DNA of 64,000 nt from Mastigias papua (lineage: Eukaryota > Cnidaria > Scyphozoa > Rhizostomeae > Mastigiidae). Of this stretch, positions 55,745 to 64,000 are shown in pieces. Location: the NCBI GenBank assembly GCA_964019165.1, contig OZ025271.1, forward strand, positions 845,001-909,000, in the 5' to 3' direction. The stretch's first letter is position 1. Every line of letters begins with the position of its first letter. The notes beneath the pieces are model-generated. The model ran no database searches and had not been told where the DNA came from. It was given only the letters and a program-made list of their open reading frames with translations. The translations under genes and the position numbers were made by a program.

Positions 55745-56033
55745 CAGAGATGGGCAAACTACGGCCCACGGGCCACATGCGGCCCGCCAAAAACTGTCTG
55801 GAAGCAAAAATAACTTCGTTTACGACATTGTCCTTTCGTTTATGACATTCTCATTGACATTGTCCTTTTCATAACAGTTAGTCACTACGAGACTTCATTT
55901 TACAAATGTATGTGTTTCAGTGCTTATATACCACTCTGTGTCTTGAGCAATATTTGGCAACATACTATGCGGCCCTAAAAAGACTTAGAATTTGTAAATA
56001 TGGCCCTTGCGCTCAAAAGTTTGCCCACCCCTG
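55745..56033. mobile_element. hAT MITE with exact 8-bp target duplication
   Basis: 289 bp. Ends CAGAGATGGGCAAACTACGG and, read inward from the right, CAGGGGTGGGCAAACT, a widespread hAT terminus. Flanked by ATCTAGTC at 55737-55744 and 56034-56041. It sits inside module B and splits it. Confidence 0.92.
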
Positions 56034-56041
56034 ATCTAGTC

Positions 56042-58650
56042 CATTATTCAATGGTGCAAATGTCCTGTTCTCACAGTTGCTGCTTCTTACCCACGTGAAC
56101 GCCATCCCACTTTTAGAGATTTGATTATACTTGTGGTTGCAAATAAGTAATTATAAATATTAAATATTAATAAGTAATTATAATTAATCAATAAATTAAT
56201 TGCTGCATGGTTTGCTTATCGTTTTCATTTCATTTAAGTGGAATAAGATAATTTGATTGAATGATTCTTCGATACTCGCCAAAAGTCCTTGGGACACTTA
56301 GAGAAAATTGATAAAAATCGCTTTTCGCTACATATTGTCATCGTTGCTACACACACGCACCATCCCTTTTCCCTAGAACAATGTTGGTTGGTCTATAGGA
56401 CACTTGAAGTTGGCGTGAATGTGAAATTCCTCCATTATCGAATTTGCTTCACCAAAAATCCAACATTGTCTCAAGGGTAGGGGGGGGGACGAAAGTTCAT
56501 TTCAGAATACAAAAATGCAGTGTCCCAGGACTTTTGGCGATGTTTGTTGGTTATCTTCCACCTGTCACTTACATTCATCATTGCATTGAATTGAGTAATG
56601 CCATAACAAGCATTATATGAAAAAATGCCAGAGCGCAATCTATAACTCTTTAATCGAAGAATGGCCCACCTCATGAAAGTAGAACTTCAGCAACTAAAGT
56701 TATTGAGTTTGCCGAGTAGGAGAACTATGTACCTAAATATATAGCTTATTTGATATTACATCTATAGTAATATTATCAATTCTTATTATTATTATCAGAC
56801 ATTTCTTATTGGTATTAAAACACTAAGCCGGCCAAGTACAAATTATCTTTTTGTGAGATTTTTGTTTTCTTGATTTTAAGATCATATCGATTAATTAAAG
56901 TTTGAAAAAATATCGCAATATATTTTTGTTCTTAGTCTAGTTCTTTAGAAATGAATAAACAGAATTGAGATGCAATTGATTTTGTATAATGGATTTCAAA
57001 TTATCCCGAATAGTATATTATTTTATGTAATATTATTTTTATATAACCATATATAATATAATATTATTTTTTGCGTATTAGTTATGATTATTTATTATCA
57101 TTATAATGTTTAGACTCTAGAATGTCAATCATCATGTATAAAAGTCTATTACAAAAATCAATTGACTATCTAATTCCAACTTTGGATGAGACTGAAATTT
57201 CAATACTTTACCTAAAGGGGAATACAGTCAGGTAGGATCTGAAGAAAGGCTAATGTCAGATACTATAAGACAAACGGAGATATCTTAATGAAATAGCATC
57301 AAAAGTTTTATCTTAGTTGATTGCATTGAATCGCGTACGGGGCTGAGATGAAGTAATTAGGCTTGTTTTTTAGAAGTATCTTATAGTGACGATGAGAAAA
57401 GTCGTTCTGTTTTCAGCAAAATACTGATACGATACTGCAGTGGTTTTGTTCCTTTCGCAGTTTGAAACTACAAAAGTAGAGCAAAACTTTATCTATTATT
57501 CAATTTTACAAATGTCCCGTTCTCAGGAAAGATTTATATGACGAATGTAAACTCAATCTCATTCTTAGATATTCAAGTATGCAGGTATATATAGACCCAG
57601 GCATGGTTAATTAATTACTATGTGATTATGTAATTACTAACAGAGACAATTTTTTCAATCACCAATCAAAAGTCATTCTCAACAACCAATCAGAAGTACT
57701 ATTTTCACTCCGTTTCGCTCTCACTCTGCCTCGGTGTGAACAGACGTATTGTTTTCAGTAAAAACGATATGTAGGCTAATTCGCTAGTTCTCTTTGCTTT
57801 GCTTCGCTTCGCTCAGTGTGCACGTAACCTAGCAGTTTTAGAGAGTTCATTTCACATTAGCTGTCAAGAATTATTGAACATGTGTAATTATCTAATTTAT
57901 AGATTTAATATTATTTTGATGCAATAAAGCTGTCCAACGTTGACCTTTTTATTCCCTGTTAAAAAACCTAAGACATCTAATTTGAGATGAACTTTACTCA
58001 TCGTATTGAATTGCAAGCGCCGTATGCAGTTGGTACCAAATAGCTACGAATGATAAAGAGGTAAATTGAATATGGCTGTAATATACTCCTGGATGTTAAG
58101 TAGCAATGAAGCATAGTATGTTAAATCAGGTCTGCGGACGATTCAGATGTTGAGGGCAAATGATGCAAAAACTATACAAAAGTAGTCCTATTTTGTCGTA
58201 GAGAACTTTTCCCAAATTTGAAACTTTCGAAAAATTTGGCGAGGGGATAGAAGCACAAGGGTTGCAAATACATAAGCTCCGAACGAGAGAAAAGTATAAG
58301 GACGTAGTTTCATGGGATACAAAAGGAAATGAGAGGCTATTAATGCTCCCTCGCAGCATTGATAACAAGCGATGTTTTTTAATTTTATCCTTTTGGCTCA
58401 ATTGAGGTTTGGTATGAAGTTAGGCAACTAGAGAATCCGAAGAAATCTGTTGTAGTGGAGGTAATACCTTGCTTAGGCCACAATAAATTAGCAAAATATG
58501 TTAACACGATGGTATTAACTAGTTAGTTCCCAGATCCTCTTATGACTATCAGTTTTTCACTTCACTCCACCAATAAAGCAAATTATTGACAGATTTGTGT
58601 AGCAACAGCAACAGCAACAGCAATTTCCAAAATTTTTGAAGGTTTATTAA
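56042..58650. other. Spacer with parts of modules B and C
   Basis: Positions 56042-56110 complete module B (minus strand NCENRTFAPLNN). Positions 57420-57590 look like a more diverged module C. The rest is AT-rich; no gene recognised. A minus-strand frame at 58126-58401 has no known domain. Confidence 0.4.
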
Positions 58651-58659
58651 CAAAACAGA

Positions 58660-60350
58660 CGAACTTCTTTATGACTGCAAGGCTGTCAAGCCCTTTATGT
58701 GCGTTCGAAAAAGGAGATAGTGCACAACATGCCGTGATTCGGCCCATTGAAGCAGTTTGGAAAGTACTAGACAAGAAAGGCGTTGCTGGCATGAATTTGA
58801 AGGACTTATCAAAAATGTGTGATTGGATTCCACATGATCTTTCTATTTACTTTTGTATGGTTACAATTTTGGCTTACATGGCCTCTAATTAGTTGGCAAG
58901 TTATCTTTTGGACAGAAAGGGGAGAATGAAGGTTGGCTTGACGTATAGCAATTTGTTGTAAACAATAGCTGGAGTTCCCCAGGGTTCGGTCCTAGGAACC
59001 ATACTATTCAATATTTATCTTGATTTGGTCTGTTTTCATTAAATATTCGGAAGTGTGCCAATTTGCTGACGACAGTACAGTAGTTCCTGGATTATCCAAC
59101 GGATACTTGGCAGGTCCTTTCTATACGGTTTCAAATAGTCCAAAAAGGCCAGTTAAGGAAAATTACACTTTTGACATCGGTGCACAAGAAAAAACCTAAG
59201 ATAATTAGAAAGTGTTCATATCATACCATTGCAGAATTCTTATTAAAGTGCAAGGACGTAAAAATTGAGTTCAATTTATCAACAGAGGAACAATGCCCAT
59301 CTGCTTTCATTTCTCCAAAGCCAACTCACGGAGTAAAATTAACGTTGACGTATCCACGTGCACTGCCTTTGGCCGATTAGGGAGCCATGTTAAACAATCG
59401 TCAAACATTTTTGTGACCGATACGTGCGAAGTTGGGCAACTTTCAACACATATGGCTTCTCTTGTATGCGAATACTCACGGCCAGATAATCGAGGGACAG
59501 TTAATCGTGATATGGTCAATCGAGGAAGTACTGTACCATTGTTTCTTGCGATAATACTGTGGAAAGAGTGACCTGAACTCTTGAAGAAGATAAGTCTATG
59601 TCGATCTCTTGGTTTAGAGCGAATCAAATGGTGGCAAATTCATCATAAATTTCATTCAATGCGACTCTGTGGGAAGAGCGCTGGCGCTATTGTTCTTAAT
59701 ATTGAAAAGGTTTCCATTAATGACGTAGCTAGTGTTCTACTGAGAATCACCATAGACTCGCAACTGAACTTTGACGAGCATGTGGCTGAATTGGGACAAC
59801 AAAAGGCGAACAACAAGATATTGTCTTCTCCAGAGTATCAAAATATCTGAATGAGAAGCAATGTCGTCTTCTGAACTTCTCTCTTACATTGCCTCAGTTA
59901 ACATCATGTCCGCTAATATGGGTATTCTGTGGAAATGTTGCCAAAAACAATCTCATTTGTACTTACAAGAGAGCCCTTCGAATACTCTTTATTGATATTT
60001 TACCATCGTATAAAAAATTGCTATCGAGAGGATAGGGATACATCAATCTTCAGAGAAAAAGCCTAAAGCTAATGCTTGAAGTGCATCGTACCATAACACG
60101 GAAGAGTCGCTCTTTTTGTTGGAACTATCCCATGTTAAAGAGAACATTTATAATTTAAGACCCAAGAACCTATTAGAGTTGCTGCAAACTATGCCATCTA
60201 CTTACGACATTAATAGCTTACCGTTCCTTGGTAGCATCCTATGAAATTCCCTGCCAAGTGATATAAAAATTGTTGCTTCCGTCTAGTCCTTCAAACTGTA
60301 TGTGACAATTTACAAAGGGGAGAATTGTCGTTGTAAGATATGTGAATTAA
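58660..60350 (+). pseudogene. Decayed CR1/L2-like LINE, split by a MITE
   Basis: RT motifs in several frames: SAQHAVIRPIEAVWK near 58710, DLSK and PHDL near 58810-58840, AGVPQGSVLGTILFNIYL near 58970, and the catalytic FADDST near 59065 at the MITE boundary. After the MITE, WFRANQMVANS near 59610 and the final NSLPSDIK with CRCKICEL near 60250-60345. Many stops; inactive. Confidence 0.8.
59077..59533. mobile_element. pogo/Tigger-like MITE with TA target duplication
   Basis: 457 bp with ends CAGTAGTTCCTGGATTATCC and, read inward from the right, CAGTACTTCCTCGATTGACC. Flanked by TA at 59075-59076 and 59534-59535. LINE coding resumes cleanly on the far side, confirming the borders. Confidence 0.9.
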
Positions 60351-60878
60351 AGCACTTTCAGTATTTGTCGTGGTTACTAGATATGAACCGAATTAATCGT
60401 TTATATCAATGTAAGCTACTTGTGTCATTTGCTTACTTATTCATTTACATGTTTAGGTTAGATTTTAGTCTTAATTAGTTCAAGTTTTAGAGCTATGACG
60501 TTATTGCGGGGGGGACGGGCTTTTGGACTTTAGAAACATGTAATATACTTTTTTATTCCTTCTACTTTTCTTAAAAGTGGACTCGAGAGCCGCACTAATC
60601 GATCATCCTTTAAGTATGCGAGTCGCTATTTTAGCCATTCTGCAGGTCAATTTTGAAACGTTTTACACATGTTAGACCAAATCATGGTGGGTTCTCCTAT
60701 GTCACCAAATGAAAGTTTCAACCCTCGATGTAAAAGTCCATGGTGCCGTTCTCGTAATACACTCTGTCTAGTAAATATGGCATTATTCTGTCGCAGTTAG
60801 TGCAAGGAAAAATAATATGTGCTTAGTAAGAGACAAAAATGTCATTGATAAAACAGTCAAGTTTAGGAGCAAAAAGAC

Positions 60879-61301
60879 TTAGCTTTTCGTCGACAATTTC
60901 ATTTTTATCCCCCCCCCCACCTCCCACTGAAAATTGTCAATACACGCCACTGGCTTTATAAGCTGGTGTGTCTTATCTTTGTGCCTCTTTATTTGGTGGA
61001 CTAGCACTGTGGATTGTCTGTGCCATAACTTATGTACCTTGGTCAAAGGGATAGCGTTCTTTGTACCATACTGGTACAAATAGATATTTCCATATATGGA
61101 ACTGATCTTTGGGTTGGCCTCGTTTCCGCACTCCACACCCAAGCGGAAACCATTCGCCATATTCGCTTTAAACATCACATGTAAAAGTCTGTGGTAGTTG
61201 AGAAACTCACGAATTTGGGGATTTGCTTGCAGGATAACTAAATTACGATACAAGTGTTCGTAGAAGGAGCCCTGATTCGGTGGATCAGCAGTTTTGCGCA
61301 C
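60879..61301 (-). CDS. Unrecognised 140-residue ORF
   Basis: An uninterrupted, protein-like frame (YEHLYRNLVILQANPQ, LNYHRLLHVMFKANMANGF, SSIYGNIYLYQYG). The first codon is GTG, so the true start, or an upstream exon, is unknown. It could be an exon of a gene or part of a transposon; I do not recognise a family. Confidence 0.35.
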   Translation of the reverse strand: MRKTADPPNQGSFYEHLYRNLVILQANPQIREFLNYHRLLHVMFKANMANGFRLGVECGNEANPKISSIYGNIYLYQYGTKNAIPLTKVHKLWHRQSTVLVHQIKRHKDKTHQLIKPVACIDNFQWEVGGGIKMKLSTKS

Positions 61302-63140
61302 GGTGAGTTTCTACTGTTACCCCCATTTGTTATGCCCAAAATAGGCCCCGAACCACTTAGCGTATGTTTCTGAATAATCGATCGATAATGGCCCATGTTT
61401 CCTATAGGTTTTGGTGGATATTGAAATAGTACTTCTCCCTGTATAGATAGGCTATGCTGTATCCCGGTTGTGTTTCAAATTAAGGAATTAAAATGGCTGG
61501 GAATACGTTCCTTGTGGGTCGTTGTTTCCTTTATTGATTTTGATATAGGCGACATAGTTTCTCTGGAATAGAGGTGATAAGGATCATATGCTGTTGAGTA
61601 TGAAGTATTGTCAGCTACGAGAGATTTGGTCTATTGAAGGACAGCGTACTGGTCGATACAATTTGCACACTTGAAATCAGAAATGTTTACTTTCTAACTG
61701 TTAAACCTATTCGTCGTTTGTAATCGGAACCATTAATTTTGTCGTGATATCTCGGCTTGCCACAATCCAGGATGAGAAGATAAATTTTCATCACAATAAT
61801 CCTCTTTCCCGGTTCTTTCTGTTTCGTTTGATGATCTCACTGCTGTTTACTGCAGTATATATAGCCGTGGCTGTTGTCTATCTTCTCTTTTTCATCAAAT
61901 TATGTCACTTCGAGTGTCTGGTTGGAGTTGAAAACCTAGTCGTATATCTGTACATCACATGAATTTTGGTAGCTTTTATAGCATGTGTCGATTGAATGCC
62001 AGTATCTGTTCATCCACCCATGTAAGCCCAAACACCTTTTGCTTGGGTCATGTCATACATATTAAACCTTTTGGAAGATACTAGTTGATTTGAAAAGGGA
62101 AGCTAAGGATGTCATGGATGAAATCCTGAGGAATTATCATACAAAGTATTGAGATTGTAACATGTGTTGTTAAAATGCCAACTGGTTAAAATGCTAACAT
62201 CTGTTTGTACACCCATTTAAACCTAGGCTTGTTGTTGTTTTTGTGATGGAGGGCACTTAAGTATAGGTGATATCAAACACATGATATCTTTTGGAAACCA
62301 CTAGCTAATTTGAAAAGGAGAACCATGGGTATCATTTGATGAAATCTATAGAAAGTATGTGATGGATGTGACCTTGAACAAGTATGGCAGCATGGATGTT
62401 AGGTACTACAGCGTGGGTTCATCCATTTTCCCTGATTAATAGGATGCCACACCCTCAATGAAGCTATATCTGACAAACTAGATCATGGAGAATTCTAAGT
62501 TTTTAGCTTTTTACATTTGAAATGGGAGCACTTTCTTGTCTTGATCTTCTGTTAGTGAAGCTAAACTGAAAGTTAGCATGCAAAATATTGGAAAGAAAAC
62601 AATGAAAAACAGTCAGTTGTTAACTTCACAGTATGAAATGGCTTTTCATCTTCCTTCATGTTGTAGATCACCTGTGCCTATTGATTTTTAAGAAAACTAA
62701 GTATGTTTGTTTTAAAGTGAACCTTATGCTCAGTTCTCCAATTCTTTGACACAAGGAGCTCTAGTTGTCTGTTTACTTGAGTTCTCCTAGAGCCTTATGG
62801 TAATGCTTCCATAGTGCTTGCGCAAGGAATTCTGCTAGTTTATTTACATAAGTTCTCTTATATTCCTAAATGACCAGAGGCGGATCCAGGACGCCGCACA
62901 CGCCGCCTGTGCGGCAGTCAAAAATATTACGTACCATGACGTCATCATTGCTTTCCGAGTAGTGAAGACGAACACGATAGACTTTAAAGAATGTAGTTCT
63001 ACATCGGACTTTTGGTGCGGCACCTCAGACAATAGAGCAGCCTTTTGGTAACAATAGAGCAATGGAGGCCTTGCTTTGTAGAACATGTCAAAATTCATTG
63101 TGTAAGATGTCAGTTCTATTCAAAGTAATTGTCTAGCCTT
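61302..63140. other. No recognised gene; diverged duplication at 62.0-62.4 kb
   Basis: The stretch at about 62000-62160 resembles 62200-62360 (CCTTTTGGAAGATACTAG against TCTTTTGGAAACCACTAG, then TTTGAAAAGG). GAGGCGGATCCAGG near 62877 looks like a DNA-transposon end without a partner. No gene seen. Confidence 0.4.
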
Positions 63141-63147
63141 CAAAAAA

Positions 63148-63320
63148 TCGAGCGGCATTTCAAGCATGAGAACAATAGGCGGTGCTGTTTGATCAAAAAA
63201 TCGAGCGGCATTTCAATCATGAGAACAATAGGCGGTACTGTTTGATCAAAAAATCGAGCGGCATGTCAAATTTGAAAACAATAGGCGGTCTTTTTGATTA
63301 AAAATCGAGCGGCAGTCAGG
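63148..63320. repeat. 53-bp tandem repeat
   Basis: Four units starting TCGAGCGGCA at 63148, 63201, 63254 and 63305 (spacing 53, 53, 51), with ACAATAGGCGGT in each of the first three. Confidence 0.9.
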
Positions 63321-64000
63321 AAAGTCGTGCTGTAGTGCAATGCCGCTCGACTTACATCTCGTGCACGTCTATAAAGATTTGGTTACGGAAGACAGGCTAA
63401 CTGAGGACAGTATCAGTCTGTCCCACTTGTATTATACGCGTACTGGGTGACAGCACGGAGTTTTATCTGAGGGTTTATTCACTAACGTCTACTAATTCAC
63501 TGGATATCTTATTCACGAGATCCAATGCAATGAGTTTGGAAGTTATATCGAAGCTCATACTTGAATATGGTGGCCTAACTGAGATAGGTCCGCTTTAAGA
63601 TTTGTACCAATGAAGAGACTATGCATCCTCCCCGGCAAAGCAGATATTTCCTGTTAGGTATTTAATTTCACTTTATGAACCAAGATGGTATCATCCAACG
63701 TGACAGTTTGAAAGTAGATTTTTCCCTAAGCCCATTAGACTATCTTCATTTAGATCCACTGGCCTATTTTGTTTGTTACATTGCAATTGTTTTTGCTTCT
63801 TTGTATTTACTTATATAGCTGACTGTTTACTATTATTTAGTCTATTGTTTAGCAAATTGTGTAACTTTTGGAACTTTGAAACACCCAAATCATCAACGTG
63901 AATAATACCAGTTTCATAAACACCCAATGTTCTCTTGTACGGTGTATTGTCTAATGTCTAAATTGCCTACACCCCAATCATTTAGGAAGAAATTAAGAGC
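63321..64000. other. No recognised gene
   Basis: AT-rich sequence to the end of the window; nothing supportable. Confidence 0.45.

Overview
This is a window of animal (metazoan) nuclear DNA, most likely from an invertebrate. It is AT-rich, gene-poor and crowded with transposable elements and satellites. The evidence is spliced genes with GT-AG introns, two recognisable animal gene orthologues (a PCLAF-type PCNA-associated factor and the ribosome-biogenesis factor RRP7A), a DIRS-type tyrosine-recombinase retrotransposon, a Ty3/gypsy element, several non-LTR retrotransposons, a tRNA-derived SINE, and many MITEs with exact target-site duplications. I cannot fix the phylum from sequence alone; a cnidarian, a sponge or another invertebrate would all fit.

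Layout. 0.8-5.8 kb: a complete-looking DIRS element on the minus strand with inverted terminal repeats and an internal complementary region. 6-8.4 kb: the first of four copies of a divergent, single-exon seven-transmembrane (GPCR-like) gene, with a mariner-type MITE in its 3' flank. 9-10.7 kb: a 34-bp satellite and a MITE. 11.3-14.6 kb: the last three exons of an unrecognised gene. Its predicted stop codon is followed directly by a young Ty3/gypsy element (14.56-19.92 kb, near-identical LTRs, CTAG target duplication). 22.9-25.1 kb: the three-exon PCLAF-like gene, with two nested DNA transposons in intron 1 ending just before exon 2. 26.1-29.6 kb: the convergent two-exon RRP7A gene, whose intron may host a tiny two-exon gene on the other strand. 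30.2-33.9 kb: a decayed non-LTR retrotransposon with an APE endonuclease.

34.5-57.6 kb is the expansion zone of the 7TM family. Intact copies lie at 36.2 and 53.9 kb and a broken copy at 50 kb, all on the minus strand. They carry related 3' flanks, related degenerate minisatellites, and (for the intact copies) a shared upstream motif pair: CAGCTG, exactly 10 bp, then an octamer-like ATTTGCAT. Diverged copies of other modules lie between them, so the region looks like repeated segmental duplication later invaded by LINEs, a SINE, hAT MITEs and large satellites (56-bp and 28-bp units, each with higher-order structure). The zone also holds two long palindromes, at 46.9-48.4 kb and 52.0-52.9 kb. 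58.6-60.4 kb is another LINE remnant split cleanly by a pogo/Tigger-like MITE. The last 3.5 kb holds one unrecognised ORF and small tandem repeats.

The most interesting items are the 7TM family with its D/N residue swap and conserved promoter-like motif pair, the gypsy insertion abutting a stop codon, the nested transposons next to a splice acceptor, and the higher-order satellites. All coordinates and similarities were read by eye. No database search was possible.
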